A DNA stretch of 64,000 bases. It comes from Lepidonotus clava (taxonomy: Eukaryota; Annelida; Polychaeta; Phyllodocida; Polynoidae). This document shows positions 37,230-48,830 of the stretch, one piece after another; within the stretch, counting starts at the first letter, position 1; each line of letters opens with the position of its first letter. Below the pieces are notes generated by a model. The model saw nothing but the letters and a program-made list of their open reading frames with translations, did not search any database and was not told where the DNA came from. Where the stretch lies: positions 28,250,792 to 28,314,791 of the forward strand of contig OW387135.1 of NCBI GenBank assembly GCA_936440205.1, given 5' to 3'. Position numbers and translations under genes: made by a program.

Positions 37230-37811
37230 AATGTGTCCACTAGATGTCCCAAGTTAGCTCATTAGTTCACATTTACAATTCAGAAATTAGATTTCTTTTG
37301 GAAAGATACTCCTGCTTTACATATACATCTTGAAAATGGTATCAAAAGAAAGCAAAACTTTAACTCTACTGTGTAGAGTCCTTACTATGGTATTTGATTT
37401 GATTTTGGTCAAAAAGAAATTATATTTTGAGAAATAGCAGCATTATAGACACCATTTTGGTACGGTATCAGGTTTAGTGTGGTCTATCAAAAAGGGCAGA
37501 GGTTTGTTCTTACCTCTCCCTGGCCATACCTATAATGGGTGGCCCAGTACTAGTGGATTGAGGCTGGGTATAATTCTGTGTGCAGTGACCTTTAACCAGA
37601 GAGTATAAGTATTGGTGAGTATGTGCTGGAGGGAGGAGAGAGAGAGGTCTGTGATCTCTCCTACACACAGTAAATTAAGGTTTACTTTCTTTTGATACTA
37701 CTATCAAGATGTATATGTAAAGCAGGAGTGTCTTTTTTCCCAAAAGAAATCTAATTTCTGAATTGTAAATGAGAACTAATGAACCAACTTGGGACATCTA
37801 GTGGACAAATA
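37230..37811. mobile_element. 582-bp DNA element with about 125-bp inverted ends
   Basis: The left end (from AATGTGTCCACTAGATGTCC) and the right end (minus strand, TATTTGTCCACTAGATGTCC) align for about 125 bases. Shared blocks include AATTCAGAAATTAGATTTC and CTGCTTTACATATACATCTTG. TA flanks both ends (37228-37229 and 37812-37813), suggesting Tc1/mariner-type or other TA-targeted insertion. The centre has no coding capacity. The arms differ by few substitutions and small indels, so the copy is moderately young. Confidence 0.8.
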
Positions 37812-37813
37812 TA

Positions 37814-38540
37814 GCACAGAGCCTCCTAGTGACTAGGACTCAAACAAGCTTTAAAGTTTATCTATTTGAAAAAAATAGATTATTTTTCTGATTTCCCCCT
37901 TTATTTCATTTAAATAATGCCATGACAACCTGAGCAATTTTCCTGAATGCAACCAAACATTTTCTATTACATAAAGGTCCCCCAAAATATCAAAATAGGC
38001 GTTATATTTTCATTACAAAAGTCCCACAAAATTTGCATAATGCCCTGCTAATACAATTGATAGACAATCTATAATTATGGAGCAATGCCTGTATCCTGAT
38101 CCGAGGTTTTAGATTTATTTATTGGACAAAGACAGTGTCACAAATGTGTCCTTTTCACGCGTCGTGTATCATTAACGTCTCTTCACAAATCATAAGTCTT
38201 ACTTAACTTCTATAACAATGAAGCTTAACTATCTCCGGGTACATATATATATTATCCTAAATTTCCTGTAGCAATAATTATGTCTGGGATGGCGGAGAAA
38301 ACTTATTTAGATATACAAAATCATTATATTTCTTGGGTCCTTATAGTTGCCTTGCGGAACTGACTAGAAACTCTTTTCATTTTCAGTACCCAGATTATCT
38401 CTCATACAACAAAAGTGTTCTAAGCTCAAACGGTATTGAAACATCTTTATTTCTGAAATATTAAGTAAAAAATGATCCCCAACACTCCTCTAGAACACAG
38501 AGAGCAATACAGGGAGCATATATATAGTCCTACTCGGAGA
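37814..38540. other. AT-rich non-coding stretch
   Basis: I see nothing to annotate. Confidence 0.45.
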
Positions 38541-38549
38541 TAATCTCGG

Positions 38550-38990
38550 ACAAAGCCAGGGGCAGAGGCAGGGGTGGGCTGAGCCAATGCAAAGCCGTGA
38601 GATGTGGAGATTGTGATGGATCTGCTGAGGGGCTCTCCTGAATTGTTCTGGTCTGACTCGAGCTGCTCGCGCCGGCCATGAGCGAACGATGAGGGATTAA
38701 AAGTGCGCCACCCTGCTGCAGGGGGTCTGACCGCTGGTTGTCTTGATGGATCTGACCGGCCACCTAATGGGATCCCACAGGGTCCCATTACAATGATCAC
38801 AGATGCGTTGCATGAGCAGAGTATAACGTCCAGGTGGGTAGCCCTTTGGAGCATGGCGGCCACTAGGAAAGGGATCTGGATGGCAGGGTCGCATATATAT
38901 ATGCCATCCAACCAGAGAAGTTGTTTTTCATTAGTGGCATGTCAGGGTCGGCCGCTAAGCCAGGTCCTCTGTGAATCAGTACAGGATGAA
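38550..38990. promoter_or_regulatory. GC-richer segment, possible regulatory element
   Basis: It stands out in composition and includes ACTCGAGCTGCTCGCGCCGG (GAGCTGCTC at 38660-38668) and GCATGGCGGCC. Overlapping unrecognised frames reach 154 codons on the minus strand. There is no sign of exon structure. Confidence 0.25.
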
Positions 38991-39607
38991 CGTACCGACT
39001 GCTGGACTATAATTATATACCCATTTCAATAGAGTGACGCCCTGCTAGAAGAATAGGCCAGAACAATTGATTGGAATATGGGTTTCAATGAAAATCGTTG
39101 GGCACAGGCCTTCTTTGGGAGGGTTCACTGCGCAGGTTCATGGGAAAGCTGTATTGCGGTTAACTTTTCTCCCATGAGTCGTATGAAGGGGCTATATATT
39201 AGCTCTTAGATGTTGGTGTTATTTGATAACTTTCCATACGTGACATAGAACGTTTAGACAACAAACAAATTTGTACTTTACTTCAGTTTAGACCTTTTTA
39301 ATTAACAAAAAAATAGTTTAAAACTCGGAAAAGATCTTGCAAGCATGCAGTTCAATCAAAGGGTTTGTGAACGCATGCACGGACATATAAATACGATATA
39401 ATATTATTTATTTTTTTATTTCTAAATATGAGTAGCCGGTATTCCTAATAAAACCACAAGGATTAAGAGTAGCACACAAGATAGTTTGGAAACAACAAGT
39501 AGGCCTACAAATAAACTTTTTATATCTTACTTTTTGTTTTATCTCCCACTTCTTACAGAATATACATGACGTACTTACTTAGACTATAAAATGTTAGAAG
39601 TCACGAT

Positions 39608-39657
39608 GTCGCCATCTTGCTTATAGGAGCCATCCAAGGGTACTTCCGCTTCCGGTG
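39608..39657 (-). promoter_or_regulatory. ETS plus YY1-type promoter-like pair
   Basis: On the minus strand, CACCGGAAGCGGAAGTA (two ETS-type cores) is followed about 25 bases later by GCAAGATGGCGAC, a YY1/TISU-like sequence typical of transcription starts of housekeeping genes. The ATG in it is followed by a stop after four codons, so it is not a coding start. If functional, it would drive transcription leftward. Confidence 0.3.
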
Positions 39658-40708
39658 TGTCACAGTGGACGGCTTGACCCGCCTCGGCGCTATACCTGCA
39701 CCTCTCACCCCGAACCCCGGCGCTCCTTCATCACCAAGCCTAAAAATAGTGGCTAACAGGTTACGGTTAATAGCTCTAGTGACAGAACCTTATAGATTAT
39801 ACAGCAGCCATGGATTAAACAGATGGAGTACCTTGTTACTTCCTTTGTGTCTTGTTTTTTGTCGTACTTTTCAATATGTAACTTCTTTACCGTTTTATGT
39901 ACCGTATCGTAAGTAAACAATGCCATCAGATAGATCAAAAAGGTTAGCTGATTAGATATCAAAGTGTGAAATAACTTATCATTGGCAACCGTTGCGAAGC
40001 AAAGTGAATGGCAATACCATCAATTTTATAAGAATTAAGTAAATGATGGAATAAAAACAGACATGTGTAAAACACGAAAAGATGACACTCTATATTAGTC
40101 TTTTGATAAACAGTACTTGAGAATACCCCTGCTTTTTAGAAAAAATGGTTCTATAAATGAGGCACGGGCATGAACTCTCTAGATGGCACTACCCCTGTCT
40201 CACAGTTACTTATAATACTAACAGGGTAAGAACCTAAAACTGTACCCTGCAGTTTGCACAGACATATATTTTGGATTTACGCATAAAATATTATGTTTTT
40301 TTGTGAAAAAAACAATGGTTTGTATTTCAGACAAATGATAAAAACAATTGGCTGTCGTGTTTTATTGATATTTATGCTCAATTAATGGCAATTGACAAAT
40401 TTATTGAAAAAAATGCAACCCCACCCAGCATAGCAGCATACCATATATGGCAATGCCCTTATTTGGAAAGGACTTTATGAATGGAGATCACATGACCAAC
40501 CACATAGGGCAATGTGCATATATGCCAATTGGTAATTATAGGCAATGGACAATTGTAATTATAACTCTTATGCATGTGAGAACCTTTATTTGACCATAGT
40601 TTTCTAGTTTTTATATAATGTGCATTACTATTTCCTTCAAACAGGTTAATTAGGACATGGGAGGGTAGGGGAATCCCGTGTGACATCACAATGTTAGTTA
40701 TACAAGAG

Positions 40709-40724
40709 GCCCCCATATGGGGGC
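40709..40724. other. perfect 16-bp palindrome GCCCCCATATGGGGGC
   Basis: Extends imperfectly to AGAGG...CTCT on both sides. It lies inside the 1.72 kb element, about 80 bases before its first tRNA-like sequence. Confidence 0.7.
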
Positions 40725-40802
40725 TCTGAACAAAAGACTTCCTGGTTTACATAAAACTGTACTCTCTTACAAGCCAGGCATTTGTGCCTCTGACATCACA
40801 GT

Positions 40803-40871
40803 AACCGGTGGCCTAGTGGCTAAGGTGCAGGACTTCAAATCAGGGGGTTGGAGGTTCAAATCCTAGATGCT
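40803..40871 (+). repeat. tRNA-like sequence 1 in the 1.72 kb element
   Basis: GGTGGCCTAGTGGCTAAGGT (A box/D arm), loop CTTCAAA (nominal anticodon TCA) and a perfect B box GGTTCAAATCC. The acceptor ends do not pair. It looks like a decayed Ser/Leu-type tRNA or SINE head. Confidence 0.55.
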
Positions 40872-41081
40872 CATCTTATTAGTTATTTTTCAATTTCTAT
40901 CATTTTAACCATTAATATTACATGTATTCATACCCTGAGAAACATAAATATATGAATTACCCTGGGATACTTACACATATAAATTATAGCTTTATTTTGT
41001 AATACTACTACTTGCACTTTGACATAATTCATTATATATGTATAAATAAATGTTACTCTAAAGAAGGTAGGAAGATAGATA

Positions 41082-41150
41082 CATATGGCCTAATGGTTAG
41101 AGAGATCATCTGCAAATATAAAGGTTAAGAGTTCAAATCAGGATGAAACC
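41082..41150 (+). repeat. tRNA-like sequence 2 in the 1.72 kb element
   Basis: ATATGGCCTAATGGTTAGAG (A box/D arm) and B-box-like AGTTCAAATCA. The putative anticodon loop CTGCAAA is weakly supported and the acceptor stem does not form. This is the most degraded of the three. Confidence 0.45.
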
Positions 41151-41323
41151 TTTTTATATTTTACTATACTGTAAACTGAAAATGACATTTGTGTGATAAA
41201 TACAATATAACTTGTGGATAAATACTTGCCACTTGCATAGATCTATATGATTACAAAGTTCTGTTTTATATTGTGCAACAATTCCTAAAATGGGTTTATT
41301 TGTAAAAGAAAAAGTGCTTGACT

Positions 41324-41393
41324 AGCCGTGGGGGGGACTTGAACCACCAACTTTCAGATTTGAAGCTCTAAGCTCTAAGCACTAGGCTAGTTT
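41324..41393 (-). repeat. tRNA-like sequence 3 in the 1.72 kb element
   Basis: The minus strand reads CTAGCCTAGTGCTTAGAGC, loop CTTCAAA (nominal anticodon TCA) and B box GGTTCAAGTCC. It is in the opposite orientation to the other two. Its acceptor and anticodon stems are imperfect. Confidence 0.5.
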
Positions 41394-42292
41394 GTCTCAT
41401 AGTAAAGGAGGGTGTTCATGAATGGCATGGGCATATTTCTTCTAACTTGTTACCTGTGATCACTTTACAAAATGTTTGAACAACTTTGGGGAAACTCTTT
41501 TAGCACTATAAATAACCAACCAACCCAGTCAATGAGTTGCATTCTGACCAGTAAAGGGGCACTGAAGGTGGAAACTATACATACAGCTACATTTACCTGT
41601 AAAATAGGCCACACAATAATACAAAACAAACTGTAATAATTATGATTCATTTTAATACAAATCAGACAAATATGATAAGTTAGATATGTTTTTCCTATTC
41701 AAATTAGAAATAAAACTAGGTCATTTACTGTGGTCTTGTGTGAATCCTATCAGTCTGCTGGTCATCAGCTTATAGGTTTTGACAGGCACCAGCTAAAAAC
41801 AAAATGGCGAGTGTGCTACCCTTTCTATTCTTATAGTTCTAATCAGGAACCCTGGTGCCATCTGGAGGGTTCATGCCCGTGAAATGAGGAGCTCTGCTTC
41901 TGGTGTGATACAACTCTTCTTTATTAACCGGCTTTTGTAGGAGACTCATTATTGTTTTTGTAAGCAGCAGTTCTAATAATTTGATTCATAATGTGATTGT
42001 TGAATGAAAATGAATAATCTATTGTTGTACTCAAATATTTATGATGCCATACCAGTCTGTGTTTCAATCCTTGCAGTTTGGACATCAGATGCCGTCGTTG
42101 TGAGAAGACCCTCCACGTTCTACCAGATGCGGATTTTACAATCACAATGACATCTTCATTATAGGAACACATTACTAATATTTACAACTTCACTTAAATC
42201 AGCTATGTATATTAAGAAAGGGATAAATCCTAACACTGAAACTTCGGTGAAGTTTTATCACAAATATTTTAGAAAGAGAAGAATGGTCAACT

Positions 42293-42365
42293 GGTTCCGT
42301 AGTGTAGTGGTTATCACGTTCGCCTAACACGCGAAAGGTCCTGGGTTCGAAACCCGGCGGAACCT
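42293..42365 (+). tRNA. tRNA-Val (anticodon AAC)
   Basis: A complete cloverleaf: acceptor GGTTCCG/CGGAACC fully paired, D-arm segment TAGTGTAGTGGTTATCAC, anticodon loop CCTAACA (AAC, read as IAC after deamination) and T arm CTGGG-TTCGAAA-CCCGG with a perfect B box. A T5 run at about 42378-42382 would end pol III transcription. It matches the human tRNA-Val(AAC) body closely. It differs from the tRNA-Val(CAC) gene at 3508-3580 at one wobble base and at one compensated acceptor pair (C-G here, T-A there). The base after the acceptor stem is T, not the usual A. It lies about 400 bp outside the 1.72 kb element and is probably a functional host gene. Confidence 0.96.
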
Positions 42366-43677
42366 AGCAGTTGAGGTATTTTTCCTCAAAACTGGGGAAA
42401 AGCATGGAACCATACAAATCCAGACCCAGGATGGAATGCTTGAATAATTGCCTGAAGTTCTATGATAGATGTAGTTTTAAAGAATTTAAGATTTGGGCAA
42501 GAAAAGAATTTTTTAATTGAGTTCCTTTCTGCTTGATCCGCACCAGGTTAAGTGTTTCAGTTAGATCACAGGACAATTCAACTTGAAAAATTTCAATTAG
42601 GGTCATTTCTCATAAAACCAAGTTGTAACCCAATTCAAAGTTGAAAATATGTTAAATAGCCTGCATTGGGCCATACAGATCGTCTGAAAAGAAACATGAA
42701 TTATTATTAGGAAATAACTTTAAATTAATGTAACTAGTATGGATTCTGTAAAATAGCTAAATATTCAGAAGAAACGCATTGTTAGAAATGAGACGGCTTC
42801 TCACCTCTTCTTTGAAGTGAATATACACCTTTTTCAATATCATAAAATGCCTTGTGAAGGAATTTATGTTAGGGACATGGAGTTCAATGGGCCCAGCCTA
42901 AAAGTGTTGGGATCAAGGCGTCTTGATGGAAACGGTGACCACGAGACAATCACATATAGGCCTATATTGTCCGTTACACTTTCGCAAGGAACCTTTTAAT
43001 ATATTTTTCATTCAGCAAAAAACATGCTCCACAATACATTGTGATTTTCCAGTAACATCCAGGTACTTCTGCAGGCCGTTGTGTATTCAGGCAAGATTCC
43101 ATAAAATGGTTTCCACTAGAAGTCGAAACAACATAGGAATGAAAGTATTAGTGCATTTTTTATTATAGGAAAATAGTTTATTATGCAACCATCATATGGT
43201 TCAGTTAATCATTCCCTTCCATCTAACGTAATGTATTGGCTCTCTATACTGAACATTCATTTCAATATAGCCAGTTTATTGTCTTTCTACGTGTGCATAT
43301 ATAATGCTTTCTGCCATTATCATGAAGTAGTCTTTCTGAACGGCGATAAGAGTTTATGACCATTTCATGGTTGTGCGTTTTACACAAGACTTATTTGTGC
43401 CATTTGTTATCACAGACTTGCACAGATTTTCGAAATCGAAGGTCCTCATGGAGTTTTGTCATCCTCAAAAAAATATATCAGTAACATTTATTCCAACCGG
43501 ACTGCATTCCTGAAGAGAACAATGCATATAATTCAACTATCTTTCAATGAAACTGGTTTCACATGGTATTTAAATGTTGCTCTGGCAGTGTTATAGATAT
43601 TTTAAGAAAAATCTGTAGGCTTAACTAATTTAAATTATTAACGTTACGTTGTAGTATATTATGGTGATTAACAGACT
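42366..43677. other. AT-rich non-coding stretch
   Basis: I see no gene or bounded repeat. TAGGCCTA occurs at 42957-42964. Confidence 0.45.
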
Positions 43678-43899
43678 GGGCCCATATCTTCGTAACTAAT
43701 TTTGCTAATCAGGGAAATTTTGATTGGGTCTCAAGATCACCAATGTTGTCCTTTACCAAAATTAACGGTGTTATTGCAAAATAGTCTCAAAGAGGGATTA
43801 TCAAGTTTAAAATATATTCATGATAGACAGAACTTCTTATCATGAGATGCTAATCAAAATTTCGCTGATTAGCCGAATCAGTTACGAAGATATGGGCCC
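43678..43899. mobile_element. 222-bp MITE with about 50-bp inverted ends
   Basis: The left end is GGGCCCATATCTTCGTAACT. The right end on the minus strand is identical for those 20 bases. Both arms then share GCTAATCAG and GAAATTTTGATT, for about 50 aligned bases with few differences. The interior is AT-rich. The target duplication is not clear from the flanks, so the superfamily is open. Confidence 0.8.
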
Positions 43900-44345
43900 T
43901 GGCCAATTATATCACAGCTTGATTTTGTAGTCACGTCTGCACTAGATGAATCTAAGTTTGATTATGACCATGACTCTGTTAATAGCTGTTGTCTTCTATA
44001 TTTACTTCGCGGCTAGAATAAATATTAGAGTGATTGGAAATAACAAGGAATAACAGGTGATTGGTTTTGACATTCATAAAAAGGATTATTTCTTTTATCC
44101 TCCTAGTCACATTAACTCTAAAAAGTTAAAATCTGCTGCGAGGTATTGGTGATGGTGGTTAGAATCTGAATGAATAACGGTTTCATTGTGTCACTTTATA
44201 AAGTGAGACATCAACAAATCTGCATAACCACGGAGACTGTTGGTAACGTCACCGCTGCTCCCGAAATAACAATTTTGCTGTGGGCATCACCTCACAAAAT
44301 ATTACGTTATATCAGTTTCCATTCCTTGGATTTGGCCTCCCCCCC
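43900..44345. other. AT-rich non-coding stretch
   Basis: I see nothing to annotate. Confidence 0.4.
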
Positions 44346-44410
44346 AAAAAAAAAAACAACAACAACAACAACAAAACAACAAAACAACAACAACAACAAC
44401 AAAACACAAC
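44346..44410. repeat. A-run and interrupted (CAA)n microsatellite
   Basis: An A11 run followed by CAA repeats interrupted by CAAAA units. It could be the tail of an old retroposon on the plus strand, but no element body is recognisable upstream. Confidence 0.9.
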
Positions 44411-45143
44411 AGACTTGGTATGTCTCACAATCGTGGTAATCACATATATTGTATGTGTAGGCCTGTGTAGTCGTAGCTTCACTTTTAAGTATGTTCCGTT
44501 ACACCTGTTTACCTTCTTTTACAGAGAACAAATCTATGAAAAGAGTATGCAGTTCCACAGAAAGGTTAGATAAACGAATAAGTAAATTAATGTACAAGTA
44601 AGCTGTTCTGTGTCTGCAGAACCCCAAGTACAAACGTGTTTTAAAGAATTATTTGCCCAGAACTTTATAAACAGAGCTATAGTTGACTTTATCATCCTTT
44701 TACAGCCATTTTTGAAGCATGTAAAACACATCATAGGAACTCTAAATTAATTTATTGGATGACTGAGGATGTAGAAGACATCATGGTGATTATTTTAAGT
44801 GGCCATAGATCATAGATCACTATAGGCCTGTTTTTCATGATTTGGTGCTCATAAGACCTTTAAAAGCACAAATTAGCACATCTAACAACCAAATCTTATA
44901 GTAAATCCCCATAAGGAATCTCCAAAAATCATTAGTTTTAGCACTTTTTGACCATTTTGAATTTGTATGGATTTAGCTGTAATATAATAACAATGCATAA
45001 CAGCCATTAACATTATACCATTGTCATTTTTTTTTTATTTCATAATAATCATCAGTGTCTCCACTGGTTTTCAGATGTATGAAAGTAATCTTAAAGTAAT
45101 GACAGATGTGCTAAATGTATTGATTTTGGGGGTGTCTTCACAT

Positions 45144-45568
45144 GGACGTCCGTTAATCCCCTCATGTTTACTTTAGGCCGGTCGATCGGCAACCCTCCCC
45201 TAGGAGGGGGCTCTTGATGGTGAGGTGAAAAAGTTGCATGTTGGATTTAAGAATATATATACAATATATATAATAGTGGAAACTAGTGACTAGTCCTAAA
45301 GAACTATCAGAAGAGAGGGATATATATCTAGTTTACTCCCCATTATTAAAAACTGTGGAAAATAGTGACTAGGAATAGGGACGGGTTAGCCTTTTAGGTA
45401 TGAACCCTAAAGAACTATCAGAAGAGAGGGATATATATTTAGTTTAGTCCCCATTATTAAAAATTATGGAAAATAGTGGCTAGGAACCCACCCCTCATGA
45501 GCCCAATTAGGACCGGGGCCACCGGCCCTAAGTGCTTACGTAACAGGATTAAAATTAACTGGACGTCC
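45144..45568 (-). mobile_element. 425-bp MITE, copy A, with internal about 120-bp duplicated segment
   Basis: The inverted ends GGACGTCCGTTAATCC and, on the minus strand, GGACGTCCAGTTAATTTTAATC are flanked by ACAT on both sides (45140-45143 and 45569-45572), a possible 4-bp duplication. Inside, a segment of about 120 bp containing AAGAACTATCAGAAGAGAGG and CCCCATTATTAAAAA occurs twice. The same segment occurs in copy B at 54764-55217, in opposite orientation. Confidence 0.7.
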
Positions 45569-45572
45569 ACAT

Positions 45573-46370
45573 GGGTGGCACCCTGATTTTGATGTACGAC
45601 ACATATTACATTCTTTTGCCCCTCCCCCCACCCCCCCCGATGCCTATATACTTAATGGAAGGCCCCTATATAACTATATTGTAAAAGTTTTTTCCATTTT
45701 TTAAATTTTAATTCTAAATAGAATGTTTTCATTATATGACATGTTTTTCAAAACACATCCAGATTGATTATTTGAATTATTCTTAATCCAATCATATTAT
45801 GAAGTAGAACTGTATCTCAAGTATTAACAGAGTTATGTCTATTTGAAAAAAAGCCTTACCCATAACTTTTAAAGTCACCCTTTCTTGGTGCATAGGTGTA
45901 TACATATGTATATTAACAATGGAGTCTCTTATCAATTTAAAAAAAATTGTTTATTGAATATCTTATAATATAGTTATCTGATCTTTCAGATTTTGCAAAT
46001 GGACGCTTGTGAAGATATTACATGACATTAGATTCACATTGTGAATGATTGCGATGAATACATTTCTCCATACAAGTTAACATACTTCATCAATTCATAG
46101 ATGGCTTAATAGATTTAATTTCTTTATTGAATGTTATGTTTTCTTTTTAAACATAGACTATGGAAATCGCCGACTAAAAACTACTGCTTTAATGCAATGT
46201 GTCGCACCATTATATTTGACTTCAGAATTAATGCTTCACCAACGGTGTCCGATTCATCTTGTTCACGTGTGTAAATAAAAAAAAAAAAACCAGACCTCAT
46301 TTAGCAGGGAACAGGTATTGTATGGTTAACCCACATTTAACTGATTATAATCATTAGGCAAATTAATAAT
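45573..46370. other. AT-rich non-coding stretch
   Basis: C-rich patch near 45620-45640 and A/T runs. No gene is supported. Confidence 0.4.
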
Positions 46371-46379
46371 CCTCGTCAA

Positions 46380-46700
46380 GAAAACATTCTTGCCGTCGTT
46401 TTTTCCCCGAGGTAGAAAAAGAGGACACGCAGCGAGAGGAAGCGGCCTTCAGTGGCCTGAGTTATGGACTCATTAAAGATGGATAAATGCTGTGTAGAGA
46501 GCGAATGCTCTCTGACAGCCAATAAAGTTAGATTCTCCCTCGGGCGATTAGCCTGAGCATTCCACCTCAATGCATTGCCCGCAATAGATCACATATTACC
46601 AGCCGAATTCAGGTGTGCCTATAGAGATATTCTAATGAGCACAAGTCGTGGCTTATTAACTTTCTTCAGGCGGCCCCCCACCAGAAATCCGAAGCTACAT
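46380..46700. promoter_or_regulatory. site-dense moderate-GC segment, candidate conserved enhancer
   Basis: Unlike its AT-rich flanks, this segment mixes GC-rich DNA with homeodomain-type cores (TTAATAAT, CATTAAAGATGG, TATTCTAATGAGC) and a CCAAT-like GCCAATAAAG. No open frame is convincing. It reads like the non-coding regulatory DNA seen around developmental genes, but only cross-species alignment could show that. Confidence 0.2.
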
Positions 46701-47819
46701 GGTCATTATCATGGGTTCATAATAAACAAGGTTATTTTGATCAAACAGAGAAGAAAGAAGTTGGAACCTATTAAACGTTTCATATTACAAAAATATGATA
46801 AGGTTATAAGCATGTGTAGCGTATATGAAAATGATCATAACATCATACTTCTTGTGTTGTACACAAGATTTCTATGGTAAATTTTCTTACACGATATATA
46901 CCTAAATTGACATTTTAACAAAAAAGACTCACCTCAGTATAGATAGCCGAAGGATCACTTGCAGCTATACACTTTTCAGACAGAATGATTTTGCATATCC
47001 TTTTATCAGATGGATAGAATAACCAATTTGAAACCAAACACTTTGTAATTCAACCACCGTTGATGATTACAAGCCGCAAATTCCGAAATTGGTCTATTGC
47101 AATTGAATCGTGGTATCATTATTTGACTTCCGAATTCAATTTTTATTTGATAATATCTTCCAGTTTTTGCTAGAGTGTTGAGACAATTAATGCGATGTAG
47201 TTATGTCTTGCATTGTCAAACAAAATGTCTAAAATCAGAAAAAGCTCCTTATATTTTTATTTGACGTATGGGTATCAGCATGCTAATGATTACTTCGATG
47301 TGTTAATGAAAGTGTAATGTCAGGGTTAAAGGGATGAATAATTCGTGATACAATCCAATAACTCTGGTTTAATATATCAATCTTCATAGCCTTTATAAGG
47401 AAACGTGAGATGTACAATTCCCTGAATCGTCCGTACCCTGCAGCGAGAGAGGGAAGGCTGTATTCCACTGTACGATTTTACTCCCGATTTTGAAAATTGC
47501 CAGTATAGGAAAAATAGCTGCTTCTAAGCGTGTTATTACCATTAGAAAGGATTCTGAATTCTCTTTCCTGTGATATATAGCATGCATGAGTTTCTGTAAC
47601 ATTCCTAATGAAAGTTTAGAAGTTCAGTTGCGAACGACAAGGATGACAAAGGCTCCTAGACGGACACCGGCTATTGTGTGTATAGGGCCCTGTCTATATA
47701 TGGGACCCTGTACATTAAAGAACACTTGCCTCAGTAAAAGTGTAGGGATTATGGTCTCTACCCATAAAAAACAATCATTTTCATAGATGCGATCATCAAA
47801 AAGACTCAATTGTCTAAAA
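46701..47819. other. AT-rich non-coding stretch
   Basis: I see no gene or bounded element. Confidence 0.4.
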
Positions 47820-47884
47820 ACCTTCTCACCGTGATATAACTATAGATGTAGATATGGCGTTAAACACCAATAACCAACCAACAA
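47820..47884 (+). mobile_element. 3' tail of a SINE/LINE-type retroposon
   Basis: TTCTCACCGTGATATAACTA followed by GATATGGCGTTAAACACCAA and a short AACCAACCAACAAA tail. From memory, CGTTAAACACCAA ahead of a short AAC/CAAC tail is common at 3' ends of SINEs and their partner LINEs in marine invertebrates. No upstream body is recognisable, so this is a truncated copy. Confidence 0.45.
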
Positions 47885-48826
47885 AAGTCTCAGTAGACAA
47901 AATCGCCTAGTGGATTGTAGGCTTTACTGAAAATCGGATATGACCGCAGAACAAAAACGGAACAAGGCATCGGCCGACTCCATCGAAGTGTTACCAAATT
48001 CAACGCATGTGGCCCCGCGAATTGCAGCACCCATATTTACCGTTCACAGTTAATTGGGTCCTCCTGGTATTGAATCCACTAAATAGATTGTAGAACAGAA
48101 TTCTCGTGTCTCTTCTAATTAGTGCAGCAGCATGACATGCATGTACTTGACACTACCTGACCCCACGTGGCTGAAACTCACCGGATAAGACTTCAAGTTG
48201 GGCCTTTGTTATTTATTATATGGTCTTCTTATGTAATTCTCTGAAGCTGGCAATAAAGACATTATAGGTAACCGAACTACATTCAAAAGACATGAAACAT
48301 GTTGTGAATAAGGTTTAGAAAGAATGGTTCATATCTTCATACGGGAAACGTTTGTTCTTTGATATGAGCAATGGTAATGAACCTAGAATACAAATTGGAT
48401 GCACTATTTTTGGTAACAGCGAGCTAGTTTCAATTCAAACTGACAAACTTAATAAATTAAAGGTGTCACAGATAGACGAGAAAATCTAAAGGACATATAA
48501 GATTCTTTGTCAGGGCTGTCTTTATTTACCTCTAATAAGCGGAAAAGGTGTTTTAATTTGATAACATTTATATACAAAATTGTCTACTGAGTTCAGATAT
48601 ATCCTCAGAGGGGCCGTCTGACCCTCCCTTCTTGGCTTTGGCAAAGAAAAACGTGTTTGCAAGGGAAAACCAGTGTAACCCTTTCCAACCCTGGCGACTA
48701 AAGGTAGGAGGCTATCACCAGGGAAGGAAATGGTTAACACTTATCAGCAGATTAAAAGCACAATGTTTTCGGCATGTGAAAACTCTGCTTGTCGCTTGAT
48801 GTGCTGCAATTGAACCGATCCACATC
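47885..48826. other. non-coding stretch
   Basis: I see no gene or repeat that I can define. Confidence 0.4.
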
Positions 48827-48830
48827 TTAA

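Larger units (their letters stand above)
40163..41881. mobile_element. 1.72 kb DNA element with 8-bp target duplication, carrying three tRNA-like sequences
   Basis: A perfect 8-bp duplication, AAATGAGG (40155-40162 and 41882-41889), flanks inverted ends CACGGGCATGAACTCTCTAG on the left and CACGGGCATGAACCCTCCAG on the right (minus strand), continuing with AGATGGCAC. Weaker similarity continues inward. The interior holds tRNA-like sequences at about 40803-40871, 41082-41150 and 41324-41393 and a perfect GCCCCCATATGGGGGC palindrome at 40709-40724, but no recognisable transposase. An 8-bp duplication fits hAT and some other superfamilies. The CACGGG start is not the usual CAG of hAT, so the family is open. 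Confidence 0.8.

Noticed and set aside
38447-38911. 154-codon minus-strand open frame
   Set aside because: It lies in GC-richer DNA with competing frames on the other strand and shows no domain or consistent coding bias.
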